Shown here in pieces: positions 9,432-17,968 of a DNA stretch of 64,000 nucleotides. The notes beneath the pieces were generated by a model, which searched no databases, was not told the DNA's origin, and saw only the letters and a list, made by a program, of their open reading frames with translations. Where the stretch lies: NCBI RefSeq assembly GCF_900074915.1, contig NZ_LT222319.1, positions 2,389,001 through 2,453,000 on the forward strand. Direction: 5' to 3'. The position numbers and the translations under genes are program-made. The first letter of the stretch is position 1. Each line of letters begins with the position of its first letter. The DNA is from Pseudomonas cerasi. GTDB taxonomy: Bacteria > Pseudomonadota > Gammaproteobacteria > Pseudomonadales > Pseudomonadaceae.

Positions 9432-10361
9432 TCATCCGGCCAGGGCGGGCGCTTCCTGGCGCTCGCCCATGAACTCCTCGATCCTGCTGCGCAGCCAACG
9501 CTCGGCAGGGTCGCTGTCCATCACACTCAGCCACGTCATCGACAGGTCCAGCCCCGGCGTGGGGAAGGGCAGTGGCTCGTCATACAGCAAACCCAATGCG
9601 CTCATGGCCTTTGCCGCATAGTCGGACAGCCCCGAAATCATGTCGGTGCCGGCCATCAATGCGGGCAGGGTGGCGAACTGCGGCACCGACAACACCACCT
9701 GACGCTTGCGCCCCAGCGCGGTCAGCCACTCATCGGCGAAACTGCTGACACTCGCGACGTGCGACACCACAACATGTGGGCGCGAGCAGTATTCGTCCAG
9801 GCTCATGGGGCTGGCAGGCTTGTCGGCGCGCACCAGCCTCGGCTGCACGTTACGCAGCGTCTTGCGCTTGGCATTGGCGGGCAGTTCACGGGTCAGGCAG
9901 ACGCCAACGGTGATATCGCCGGACATCAGCACCTCGGAGATATTCAGGTAGTCGACGTGCTTGACCACGATCACCACGCCGGGCGCTTCCTGGCGGATGG
10001 CCTTGAGCATCGCCGGCAGCAGGCCGAATTCGACGTCATCGGTCAGGCCGATGCGAAAGGTCATCTTGCTGACCGACGGGTCGAAGTCGGTGGTCAGGCT
10101 GAGCGCTGTGGACATGGCGTCCAGCGCAGGCGTCAGGTGCTTGAGAATCTCGTGAGCGCGCGAGGTGGGTTCCATGCGATGGCCGACGCGGATGAACAGT
10201 GGGTCATTGAGCAGACTGCGCAGGCGATTCAAGGCAGCGCTTATCGTAGGTTGGCCGAGAAACAGTTTTTCGGCTGCGCGGGTGACGTTACGCTCCTGCA
10301 TCAATGTTTCAAATACCACCATCAGGTTGATGTCGGCCTTGCGCAGTTCATTTCGATTCAT
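9432..10361 (-). CDS. LysR family transcriptional regulator
   Basis: 309 residues. N-terminal HTH 'LMVVFETLMQERNVTRAAEKLFLGQPTISAALNRLRSLLNDPLFIR' (in two parts, residues about 13-60) is typical of the NodD/SyrM-like branch of LysR proteins, followed by a substrate-binding-like domain. It is divergent from a secreted alpha/beta hydrolase, with about 215 bases between, so that gene is its probable target. Its 3' end abuts pstB tail to tail. Confidence 0.9.
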   Translation of the reverse strand: MNRNELRKADINLMVVFETLMQERNVTRAAEKLFLGQPTISAALNRLRSLLNDPLFIRVGHRMEPTSRAHEILKHLTPALDAMSTALSLTTDFDPSVSKMTFRIGLTDDVEFGLLPAMLKAIRQEAPGVVIVVKHVDYLNISEVLMSGDITVGVCLTRELPANAKRKTLRNVQPRLVRADKPASPMSLDEYCSRPHVVVSHVASVSSFADEWLTALGRKRQVVLSVPQFATLPALMAGTDMISGLSDYAAKAMSALGLLYDEPLPFPTPGLDLSMTWLSVMDSDPAERWLRSRIEEFMGERQEAPALAG

Positions 10362-10577
10362 TGCTGTTCCTTGGCATCAGACCTGGACGGCCAAGTCTAG
10401 GCAGTCCACGCAGAACGCGTCCAGCATTTTGCCTCTGCATGATGAAACGTCTGCTTACGGTTCTTCGGGCAGGAAAAGGGCGAATCTGTAAGGGGAAACA
10501 GGGTCTACTGGCAGGCATGCGGTTTAACGTAAAAACCGCCTTGGATTCCCGATCCCTAGCTACAGGAGGTGCCCCTT

Positions 10578-11576
10578 ATGCGGGCTGCAAAGATTGCCGG
10601 TATGTTGATGTCGCTGACGCTGTCAGGCGCAGCACTGGCTGAAACGCCCGGTTATGGCCAGCAACTGGAAGGTTTTACTTACCCTCACGCGCTGCATAAA
10701 TTCAGTTTCCAGTCCCAGGGCCAGACGCTGGAAATGGGTTACATGGACGTCGCGCCGAGCGGCAAGGCCAATGGCCGCACGGCGGTGCTGCTGCATGGCA
10801 AGAATTTTTGCGCTGCGACCTGGGAAGACACCATCAAGGGGCTGAGCGCTGCGGGCTATCGCGTTGTCGCACCGGATCAGATCGGTTTCTGCACCTCGAC
10901 CAAGCCGGAGCACTACCAGTACAGCTTCCAGCAGTTGTCGATGAATACCCATGCGCTGCTGGAAAAACTGGGTATCGACAAGGTGTCGGTAGTCGGTCAC
11001 TCCACGGGCGGCATGCTGGCCACGCGTTATGCGTTGATGTACCCGAAGCAGACCGAGAAGCTGGTGATGGTCAACCCTATCGGTCTGGAAGACTGGAAAG
11101 CACTCGGCGTGCCGTATCGCAGCGTCGATCAATGGTATGAACGAGAGCTGAAGACCACTGCCGAAGGTATTCGCGCTTACGAGCAGAAGACCTACTACGA
11201 TGGCCGCTGGAAGCCGGAATATGACAAGTGGGTCGACATGCTGGCCGGTCTGAACAAAGGGCCGGGGCACAAGATCGTGGCCTGGAACTCGGCATTGATC
11301 TACGACATGATTTTCACCCAGCCGGTGTTCTACGAGTTTCCCAGGTTGCAGGTGCCGACGGTGCTGATGATTGGCGATGCCGATACCACTGCCATCGGCA
11401 GCGACATCGCGCCGCCTGAGGTCAAGGCAAAGATCGGCAATTACAAGGTACTGGGCAAGCAGGTGACGCAGATGATTCCAGGCGCCAGGCTGGTGGAGTT
11501 CAAGGGCAAGGGCCATGTCCCGCAGATGGAGGATCCGCAGGGCTTCAACAAGGCACTGGTCTCCGAGCTTCAATAA
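10578..11576 (+). CDS. Exported alpha/beta hydrolase
   Basis: 332 residues. Signal peptide (MRAAKIAGMLMSLTLSGAALA). Oxyanion region 'VLLHGKNFCAATWE', nucleophile elbow 'VVGHSTGGM' (Ser near residue 144), acid in 'MIGDADTTA', and catalytic His in 'FKGKGHVPQMEDP'. This is a complete alpha/beta-hydrolase fold acting in the periplasm or outside. I chose the ATG at 10578 because an AGGAGG lies 9 bases upstream; an in-frame GTG at 10569 is too close to it. Substrate unknown. Probably controlled by the divergent LysR gene. Confidence 0.88.
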   Translation: MRAAKIAGMLMSLTLSGAALAETPGYGQQLEGFTYPHALHKFSFQSQGQTLEMGYMDVAPSGKANGRTAVLLHGKNFCAATWEDTIKGLSAAGYRVVAPDQIGFCTSTKPEHYQYSFQQLSMNTHALLEKLGIDKVSVVGHSTGGMLATRYALMYPKQTEKLVMVNPIGLEDWKALGVPYRSVDQWYERELKTTAEGIRAYEQKTYYDGRWKPEYDKWVDMLAGLNKGPGHKIVAWNSALIYDMIFTQPVFYEFPRLQVPTVLMIGDADTTAIGSDIAPPEVKAKIGNYKVLGKQVTQMIPGARLVEFKGKGHVPQMEDPQGFNKALVSELQ

Positions 11577-11596
11577 GCTGCACGTCATGCCATGCA

Positions 11597-11625
11597 GCAA
11601 CCTGGTCCGACAGCCACCAGGTTGC
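11597..11625. terminator. Hairpin between convergent hydrolase and nirD genes
   Basis: GCAACCTGG (11597-11605) pairs perfectly with CCAGGTTGC (11617-11625) around an 11-base loop, between the hydrolase stop codon and the nirD stop codon. No T-run on either side, so termination is plausible but not proven. Confidence 0.4.
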
Positions 11626-11644
11626 CTGCGACCGGCACTGCCGA

Positions 11645-12031
11645 TTACACGGCAATTTCTACCAGATCACCCTTGAGCCTCACCGGCCAGACGTCGAGCC
11701 GCTGTTCCGGGTATTCGATGCAACTGCCGTCGTGCAGGCGAAAGTGCTGCTTGTACAGCGGCGAGGCGATGACCAGCTCGCCCGCGATCTGCCCGATCAG
11801 ACCACGCCCGATCACGTTGGCCCCGGATTTGGGATCGCGGTTGTCGATGGCAAAGAGCTGCTCGCCCTGTGCGGTTTCGGGCACGTAGAACAGCGCGACC
11901 TGCGCGCCGTCCAGCCACGCCACGACGCCTGAATTGGCAACCAGATCCGCGCGTCCGCACAGGGGCTGCCAGTGTAACTGCGCTGCCGCGGACGCATTGT
12001 TGCCGGCGATTATTGTCTGAGACGCGTTCAT
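11645..12031 (-). CDS. nirD: Assimilatory nitrite reductase small subunit NirD
   Basis: 128 residues; Rieske-like NirD fold ('ALFYVPE..EQLFAIDNRDPKSGANVIGRGLIGQI', then 'ASPLYKQHFRL'), without the Cys/His cluster ligands of true Rieske proteins, as usual for NirD. It is the small subunit of NADH-dependent nitrite reductase. I chose the ATG at 12031, which overlaps the nirB stop codon (TGATG) and has AAGGAGG upstream inside nirB; an in-frame GTG lies one codon before. Neither a nitrate reductase gene nor cysG follows in this window. Confidence 0.92.
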   Translation of the reverse strand: MNASQTIIAGNNASAAAQLHWQPLCGRADLVANSGVVAWLDGAQVALFYVPETAQGEQLFAIDNRDPKSGANVIGRGLIGQIAGELVIASPLYKQHFRLHDGSCIEYPEQRLDVWPVRLKGDLVEIAV

Positions 12032-14592
12032 CACACCACCTCCTTGAACAACGGGATAAGGGCCAGCTCTTCGGGTTTTGCCGGCCGGCGCTGGGCGCGT
12101 TCCTTGACGAACTGCACGTCGGGGTCAGCACGCCCGTCATTGACGAAGGTGCGGAAGCGCTTGAGCTTTTCCGGGTCCTTGAGGGCGTTGGCCCATTCGC
12201 ATTCGTAGCGGTCGACCACCAGTTGCATCTGCGACTCCAGCTCTGCGGCCAGGCCCAGGCTGTCGTCGATGATGACCGCCTTGAGATAGTCGAGGCCGCC
12301 TTCCAGCGATTCACGCCAGACCGAGGTACGCTGCAGCTTGTCGGCAGTGCGGATGTAGAGCATCAGGAAACGGTCGATGTAACGAATCAGGGTTTCATCA
12401 TCCAGATCGGTGGCGAACAGCTCGGCGTGACGCGGACGCATGCCGCCGTTGCCGCACAGGTAAAGGTTCCAGCCGTTTTCGGTGGCAATCACGCCGACGT
12501 CCTTGCTCTGCGCTTCGGCGCATTCGCGGGTGCAGCCGGATACCGCAAACTTGAGTTTGTGCGGCGAGCGCAGGCCCTTGTAACGGTCCTCGATGCGCAG
12601 CGCCATGGCGACACTGTCCTGCACGCCGTAGCGGCACCAGGTGCTGCCGACGCAGGATTTAACCGTACGGGTCGACTTGCCGTAGGCATGGCCGGTCTCG
12701 AAGCCTGCCTCGATCAGCTCGCTCCAGATATCCGGCAACTCGTGCAGTTGCGCGCCGAACAGGTCGATGCGCTGGCCGCCGGTGATCTTGGTGTACAAGT
12801 CGTATTTTTTCGCCACCGCGCCAATCGCTATCAGGCCGTCAGGGGTAATCTCGCCACCCGGAATACGTGGCACCACCGAGTAGGTGCCGTTTTTCTGCAT
12901 GTTGGCCATGAACGTATCGTTGGTGTCCTGCAAAGGCACCAGCGAAGGCTCGGTGATGGGGCGGTTCCAGCACGACGCCAGGATTGAGCCGACTGCGGGC
13001 TTGCAGATGTCGCAGCCATGCGCGCCTTTGCCATGGCGAGTCAGCAGCTCGTCAAAGGTTTCGATGCCTTCGACGCGGACCATCGAGTACAACTCCTGGC
13101 GGGTATGAGCGAAGTGTTCACACAGGCTTTTATCGACCGCCACGCCGCGCGCCACCAGTTCATGCTCGAAAACCTGTTTGAGCAGTGCGGTGCAACCGCC
13201 GCAGCCGGTGGCGGCCTTGGTGCAGGACTTGATTGCGGCCAGATCGGTGCACCCATTGTCGATGGCCGAGCACACGGCGCCTTTGCTGACGTTATGGCAG
13301 GAGCAGATGGTCGCTGTGGCGGGCAGGGCATCGGCGCCCAGCGTCGGCGCGCCTTCGCCACGCGGCAGAATCAGGCTCGATGGATCGGCGGGCAGCGGGA
13401 TGCCGTTCTGCGCATATTGCAACAGCGTGTCGTAATAGCTGTTATCGCCGACCAGCACAGCGCCGAGTACCTGCTTGCCATCGGCCGACACCACCAGGCG
13501 ACGGTAGCTGGCGGTGGCTTCATCAATGAAGCGATAACTGACGGCCCCGGCCAGCGCACCATGCGCATCACCGATGGAGCCGACATCCACACCCAGCAAC
13601 TTGAGCTTGGTGGACATGTCGGCGCCGAAGAACGCGTCGGTATCCTGTTCGCACAACTGTGCTGCCACGCCGCGGGCCATTTGATAGCCGGGCGCGACCA
13701 GGCCGAACACGCTGCCGTTCCAGGCTGCGCATTCGCCGATGGCATAGATATCAGCGTCGCTGGTGCGGCAGTGCTCGTCGATTGCGATGCCACCGCGTGG
13801 GCCGAGCGCCAGCTCACACTGACGGGCCAGGGCGTCTTGCGGGCGAATACCTGCGGAGAACACGATCAGGTCGGTCTCGAGAAACTCGTCGTTGGCGAAG
13901 TTCATCCGATAGCGATACTGCTTGCCGTCGCTGATCGACTGCGTGGCGCGGGACAAATGCACGCCGACGCCCAGCGCTTCGATACGCGCCTTCAATGCAG
14001 CGCCACCGAGGTCGTCCAGTTGCACCGGCATGAGACGCGGCGCGAACTCGACGACATGGGCTTCCAGCCCCAGGGATTTAAGCGCATTGGCCGCTTCGAG
14101 TCCGAGCAGACCGCCGCCGACCACTACGCCTCGTCGGGCCTTCGACGCGGCATAGCGAATGCTGTCCAGATCCTCGAGTGTGCGATAGACCAGCCGGGAA
14201 TTGCCCCGCGCGCCTTCGATAGGCGGTACGAACGGGTAGGAGCCCGTGGCCAGGATCAGTTTGTCGTAACCGAAGCAGCCTTCGGCGGTGATGATTTCGT
14301 GACGATCACGATCGATTTCCAGCACCGGTACGCCGAGGTGCAACGTCAGGCCGGGTTGTTCGTAGACAGACATCTCGCTCATGGCCAGCGATTCGGCGTC
14401 GCGGCCTGTGAAGTATTCGGACAGGTGCACGCGGTCATAGGCGCGCTGTGTTTCCTCGCCAAAGACGTGGATGCGATAGCGTTCGAGTGCGCCGCCTGCG
14501 ATCAACTGCTCGACGCAATGATGCCCGACCATGCCATTACCGACGACGATCAGGGTTTTTACATCGTTGAGGGGGAAGACTGTGGTGTTCAT
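12031..14592 (-). CDS. nirB: Assimilatory nitrite reductase large subunit NirB
   Basis: 853 residues, normal for NirB. N-terminal pyridine-nucleotide-disulphide oxidoreductase part ('TLIVVGNGMVGHHCVEQL', 'GVVVGGGLLGLEAA'), then a BFD-like [2Fe-2S] domain near residue 427 ('CSCHNVSKGAV', 'CGGC'). The C-terminal sulphite/nitrite reductase half carries the siroheme-[4Fe-4S] ligands 'SCVGSTWC' near residue 645 and 'GCTRECAEA' near 684. Reduces nitrite to ammonium with NAD(P)H in the cytoplasm. The reading frame is open further upstream, but the ATG at 14592 begins the canonical N-terminus and the upstream stretch is the regulatory leader. Confidence 0.95.
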   Translation of the reverse strand: MNTTVFPLNDVKTLIVVGNGMVGHHCVEQLIAGGALERYRIHVFGEETQRAYDRVHLSEYFTGRDAESLAMSEMSVYEQPGLTLHLGVPVLEIDRDRHEIITAEGCFGYDKLILATGSYPFVPPIEGARGNSRLVYRTLEDLDSIRYAASKARRGVVVGGGLLGLEAANALKSLGLEAHVVEFAPRLMPVQLDDLGGAALKARIEALGVGVHLSRATQSISDGKQYRYRMNFANDEFLETDLIVFSAGIRPQDALARQCELALGPRGGIAIDEHCRTSDADIYAIGECAAWNGSVFGLVAPGYQMARGVAAQLCEQDTDAFFGADMSTKLKLLGVDVGSIGDAHGALAGAVSYRFIDEATASYRRLVVSADGKQVLGAVLVGDNSYYDTLLQYAQNGIPLPADPSSLILPRGEGAPTLGADALPATATICSCHNVSKGAVCSAIDNGCTDLAAIKSCTKAATGCGGCTALLKQVFEHELVARGVAVDKSLCEHFAHTRQELYSMVRVEGIETFDELLTRHGKGAHGCDICKPAVGSILASCWNRPITEPSLVPLQDTNDTFMANMQKNGTYSVVPRIPGGEITPDGLIAIGAVAKKYDLYTKITGGQRIDLFGAQLHELPDIWSELIEAGFETGHAYGKSTRTVKSCVGSTWCRYGVQDSVAMALRIEDRYKGLRSPHKLKFAVSGCTRECAEAQSKDVGVIATENGWNLYLCGNGGMRPRHAELFATDLDDETLIRYIDRFLMLYIRTADKLQRTSVWRESLEGGLDYLKAVIIDDSLGLAAELESQMQLVVDRYECEWANALKDPEKLKRFRTFVNDGRADPDVQFVKERAQRRPAKPEELALIPLFKEVV

Positions 14593-14630
14593 AGCGAGTC
14601 CCGGCCGAGGCCAATCAGGTTTTTCAAAGC

Positions 14631-14665
14631 AAAAAAAAAGCGCCCGGAACCGTTCGGTTCCAGGC
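14631..14665 (-). terminator. Intrinsic terminator in the nirB leader (attenuator)
   Basis: On the minus strand, GCCTGGAACC pairs with GGTTCCGGGC (10 bp with one G-U, 4-base loop; 14642-14665), followed by GC and nine U residues (14631-14639). This is a textbook Rho-independent terminator, 38 bases before the nirB start codon and inside its own leader, so it must be overcome for nirBD expression. Confidence 0.88.
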
Positions 14666-14729
14666 ACCTTTGCCTGTTGTCTTATTGGGTATTCGGGGGT
14701 GCCATCGAGCCACGTTGCCGGAAGCACCC
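14661..14729 (-). promoter_or_regulatory. Probable ANTAR-type antitermination element (NasT/NasR target) in nirB leader
   Basis: Two stem-loops precede the terminator. P1 (14697-14729): outer stem GGGTGC/GCACCC and an inner stem closing on hexaloop AACGUG (14711-14716). P2 (14661-14676): stem CAGGC/GCCUG closing on hexaloop AAAGGU (14666-14671). Both hexaloops have A at position 1 and G at position 4, the published signature of RNA bound by ANTAR antiterminators. The 3' arm of P2 overlaps the 5' arm of the terminator, so the two are mutually exclusive. The structure was folded by eye. Confidence 0.7.
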
Positions 14730-14819
14730 GAGTAGCCCTCTGGTCTCTGCGAGACTGGCGATCCACGTCGATCAACCGGGGCGGCCCGACCACATTCATG
14801 GTGGGGTTGTTGAGGATTA

Positions 14820-14835
14820 TGCAGAGGTTGTGCCA
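14820..14835 (-). promoter_or_regulatory. Sigma-54 promoter of nirBD
   Basis: Minus-strand TGGCACAACCTCTGCA has GG and GC separated by exactly 10 bases, matching the -24/-12 consensus TGGCACG-N4-TTGCA except at two positions. It gives a leader of roughly 215 bases that contains the attenuator. Fits nitrogen control through NtrC; an upstream GCACCAATGC-like sequence near 14931-14942 is a possible but weak NtrC half-site. Confidence 0.75.
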
Positions 14836-15037
14836 GCTTGCGTCGGCAGCGCTCCAAGCCCGAATTGGCAATGCACGCAAGGCTGCGCAGCGTTTACGAC
14901 GGCGTCCGGCGCATGATTTTTCCTGCCTTGCATTGGTGCGCATCGAAGGGTTTGCGCTGTAAAGCTGTGCGCCGTACGCGGAGCGTGGGCACGATAACGG
15001 CGTGCCTGCGGTCTGTCATTGATTCTGCCCGCAGGGC

Positions 15038-15143
15038 GTAGGAGCGACCGGGGCGGCGATCCTCATTGTTCGCGAAGACGGCGGGTAAGACGACGCATTT
15101 CCTTAAGTTGTACCGGCCTCTTCGCGAACAAGTTCGCTCCTAC
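15038..15143. repeat. Inverted pair of REP-like elements
   Basis: GTAGGAGCGA at 15038-15047 and TTCGCGAA at 15069-15076 form one element; TTCGCGAACAAGTTCGCTCC followed by TAC (15121-15143) is a second in reverse orientation. This matches the Pseudomonas REP pattern of GTAGGAGCGAnnn...TCGCGAA and forms a BIME-like pair in the non-coding region between the nirB promoter and the acetyltransferase gene. The rest of 14836-15305 holds no gene I can support. Confidence 0.7.
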
Positions 15144-15305
15144 ACAGAATGCGGTGGTCTGAACGCCGAGTTCCGGGTCGATGCGAAATATCGACACTTG
15201 TCGTTCCTCACGCTCCGCGTGGGTGTAGTTAAACCGTGCGTTCAAAAGCCCAAGTCTGGCGTAACATTTGTATCACCCTGCAATTCCCCCAATAAGTCCG
15301 TGCTC

Positions 15306-15800
15306 ATGAACATCACTATTACTGAGGTACACCCCTCCGAGATCCCGCACACCGTCGATTTCGTCATGCGTGCGCGTGCCGGAATCTTTCCCTTGCTCGA
15401 CACTGTCACCGTTCCGCCCGATCTGGCCGGTTTCGAGCAGGTGTATCTGGACGGGGAGGACGGCAAGTTTCTGATCGCCCGCAGTGAAGGGCAGATCATC
15501 GCGGCTGTGGGCTACCTGCCGTTTGATCATCGTTTCCCGCAGCTCGATTATCGCGGGCGCAGAACCGTTGAGATCGTGCGCCTGTTCGTCACGCCGGAGT
15601 TTCGCGGCGACGGGCTGGCCAGCCGTTTATGTCAGGCGCTCTGGGCCCATGCCGAGGCAGGTGGCATAGAGGTTTTGTACCTGCATACCCATCCGTTTCT
15701 GCCCGGCGCGATCCGTTTCTGGGAGAAACAGGGCTTTGCCGTGACCGATGTGGAGAGCGATCCGGTGTGGAATACGACCCATATGGAGCGTGTTCTTTAA
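15306..15800 (+). CDS. GNAT family N-acetyltransferase
   Basis: 164 residues. The acetyl-CoA binding motif A is 'VEIVRLFVTPEFRGDGLASRLCQALW' (in two parts, residues about 83-108; R/Q-x-x-G-x-G/A as RGDGLA), followed by 'VLYLHTHPFLPGAIRFWEKQGF', the usual motif B. The ATG at 15306 begins a standard GNAT N-terminus; longer upstream reading runs into the REP region. It acetylates an unknown substrate. Stands alone between the REP pair and the convergent U32 gene. Confidence 0.85.
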   Translation: MNITITEVHPSEIPHTVDFVMRARAGIFPLLDTVTVPPDLAGFEQVYLDGEDGKFLIARSEGQIIAAVGYLPFDHRFPQLDYRGRRTVEIVRLFVTPEFRGDGLASRLCQALWAHAEAGGIEVLYLHTHPFLPGAIRFWEKQGFAVTDVESDPVWNTTHMERVL

Positions 15801-15856
15801 GAGGGCTTTGTCAGAAGACGGGAGGGGGCTGGCAGGGCGCCAACCCCTTGCATCGA

Positions 15857-17863
15857 TCAGTGCGGAGAACGCTGACGCGCAGTCTTGAGCAGGTCTTCCG
15901 GTGTGATATGGCCGACCACCGATTTGGCCGCCGCGCTGCCGGGGAGCGGCAAGTCGAGAATGTGACCTTTCATCTTGCCGATCACGTGCATTTCGCAAGG
16001 CTTGCAATCGAACTTGAGGGTCAACACTTCATCACCGTGCACCAGTTGCATCGGCGCGACCTTGGTGCGCACGCCCGTCACACCTTTGGCCTGTTTCGGG
16101 CACAGGTTGAACGAGAAGCGCAGGCAATGCTTGGTGATCATCACGGGCACTTCGCCGGTCTCTTCGTGGGCCTCGTAGGCCGCGTCGATCAGCTGTACGC
16201 CGTGGCGATGATAGAAGTCGCGAGCCTTCTGGTTGTAGACGTTGGCCAGAAAAGACAGATGCGACTCCGGGTACACCGGTGGCGGGGTCGTCTCCGCCTT
16301 GCGGCCACCGCGCGGATGAGCCTTGATTCGCGCTTCGGTCAGTGCCTCGATGGCGTCGCGGCGCAGGGTCTTGAGCTGCGAGTTGGGTACGAAGAACGCC
16401 TGTGGCGCGTCAAGCCTGACGTCCTGGGCATGATAGATCGTGGTGCCCAGTTGAGTGAGCAGGTCACGCAACTGATCCAGCGCCTGTTCGGGCTTGTTGG
16501 CCGCGCCAAACGGTCCATCGAGACCGACCGTGACGCTCACGCCTTCTTCGCTGGTGGCTTCCAGGCTCAAGTGATCTTCGCGCAGCGTAACCTGCCACTG
16601 AACGCCGATACGACGTTCGGCCGAGGTCTTGAGCAGCGCCTGTTGCCAGTTGTGGTCCAGGTTGCGGTTCAGCGGATGATTGGGGCGTACGCGCGACAGC
16701 GCTGCGGGCATCTCGTTGGGCTCTACGCGATAGCGCCAGCGCTTCTGGCCGTCCTCTTCGAACTCGCCCTTGAGCTCGGCGATGTTGGCACGGAAGCCCA
16801 CCACTTCACGCTTGATCTGCACATTGAGGCCGTCGCCGTTGGACAGCGGCTCGTGGGTCACGGCGATCAGGTCGCGCTTGCCGAGCTTTTCAACGGTGCC
16901 CACCGCCAGACCGGTGAAGGTCGGCGTGTCGAACGCGCCGATGTCGATCTTGCGGTCGCTGACGAAATAATCGGTGCTGCCGCGATGAAAGGTCTTTTCC
17001 GGGTCCGGCACGAAAAAGTGCGCGGTACGGCCGCTGGAAGCGGGTGCGAGGTCCGTGCGGTCTTCGAGAATCTCGTCCAGACGCTGGCGATAATAGGCCG
17101 TGATGTTTTTCACGTAGCCCGCATCCTTGTAGCGCCCTTCGATCTTGAACGAGCGCACGCCGGCGTCCACCAAAGCACGCAGGTTGGCGCTCTGATTGTT
17201 GTCTTTCATCGACAACAGATGCTTTTCGAAGGCCACAACGCGACCCTGATCATCCTTGAGGGTGGACGGCAGGCGGCAGGCCTGCGAGCAGTCGCCACGG
17301 TTGGCGCTGCGGCCGTTTTGCGCGTGGGAAATATTGCACTGCCCGGAGAACGCCACGCACAGGGCGCCGTGGATGAAGAATTCGATGGCCGCATCGGTTT
17401 CATCGGCGATTGCGCGGATTTCCTGCAGATTCAGTTCCCGGGCCAGCACCAGCTGCGAAAAACCGGCCTGATCGAGAAACTTCGCCCGGCTCAGGGTGCG
17501 AATATCGGTTTGCGTGCTGGCGTGCAGCTCGATGGGCGGAATGTCCATCTCCATCACCCCGAGGTCCTGCACGATCAACGCGTCCACGCCGGCGTCGTAG
17601 AGCTGGTGAATCAGCTTGCGCGCGGGCTCCAGCTCGTCGTCATGGAGGATGGTGTTGATGGTGGTAAAGATCCGCGCGTGGTAGCGGTGCGCGAATTTGA
17701 CCAGCTCGGCAATGTCGCTGACCTCGTTGCAGGCGTTGTGCCGCGCACCAAAGCTCGGCCCGCCGATATACACCGCATCGGCACCATGCAGGATGGCTTC
17801 ACGGGCGATGGTCACATCCCGTGCAGGGCTGAGCAATTCCAGGTGGTGCTTGGGTAACGACAT
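15857..17863 (-). CDS. rlhA: Peptidase U32 family protein, RlhA-like 23S rRNA hydroxylase
   Basis: 668 residues (E. coli RlhA/YdcP about 650). N-terminal TIM-barrel 'HLELLSPARDVTIAREAILHGADAVYIGGPSFGAR', then the Cys cluster of this family: 'CVAFSGQCNISH', 'RGDCSQACRLP', plus later Cys. The C-terminal part corresponds to the extra domain of the long U32 proteins. By homology it introduces 5-hydroxycytidine at position 2501 of 23S rRNA with an Fe-S cluster. The ATG at 17863 fits the family start. Assignment to RlhA rather than another U32 paralogue rests on length and domain layout. Confidence 0.8.
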   Translation of the reverse strand: MSLPKHHLELLSPARDVTIAREAILHGADAVYIGGPSFGARHNACNEVSDIAELVKFAHRYHARIFTTINTILHDDELEPARKLIHQLYDAGVDALIVQDLGVMEMDIPPIELHASTQTDIRTLSRAKFLDQAGFSQLVLARELNLQEIRAIADETDAAIEFFIHGALCVAFSGQCNISHAQNGRSANRGDCSQACRLPSTLKDDQGRVVAFEKHLLSMKDNNQSANLRALVDAGVRSFKIEGRYKDAGYVKNITAYYRQRLDEILEDRTDLAPASSGRTAHFFVPDPEKTFHRGSTDYFVSDRKIDIGAFDTPTFTGLAVGTVEKLGKRDLIAVTHEPLSNGDGLNVQIKREVVGFRANIAELKGEFEEDGQKRWRYRVEPNEMPAALSRVRPNHPLNRNLDHNWQQALLKTSAERRIGVQWQVTLREDHLSLEATSEEGVSVTVGLDGPFGAANKPEQALDQLRDLLTQLGTTIYHAQDVRLDAPQAFFVPNSQLKTLRRDAIEALTEARIKAHPRGGRKAETTPPPVYPESHLSFLANVYNQKARDFYHRHGVQLIDAAYEAHEETGEVPVMITKHCLRFSFNLCPKQAKGVTGVRTKVAPMQLVHGDEVLTLKFDCKPCEMHVIGKMKGHILDLPLPGSAAAKSVVGHITPEDLLKTARQRSPH

Positions 17864-17968
17864 GGCAACGGGATCCGGCTGCGGGCAAAGCGCGCATTGT
17901 AGTGCCACAGACCGCGCGGTGCACCTGTTGCAGATGGCAGCAGGTGCCGGACTGACCATCGGCGTGGT

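Noticed and set aside
14593-14943. Upstream in-frame extension of nirB by 117 codons
   Set aside because: The stretch contains the sigma-54 promoter, stem-loops and terminator, and its translation has no similarity to NirB; the ATG at 14592 starts the known N-terminus.
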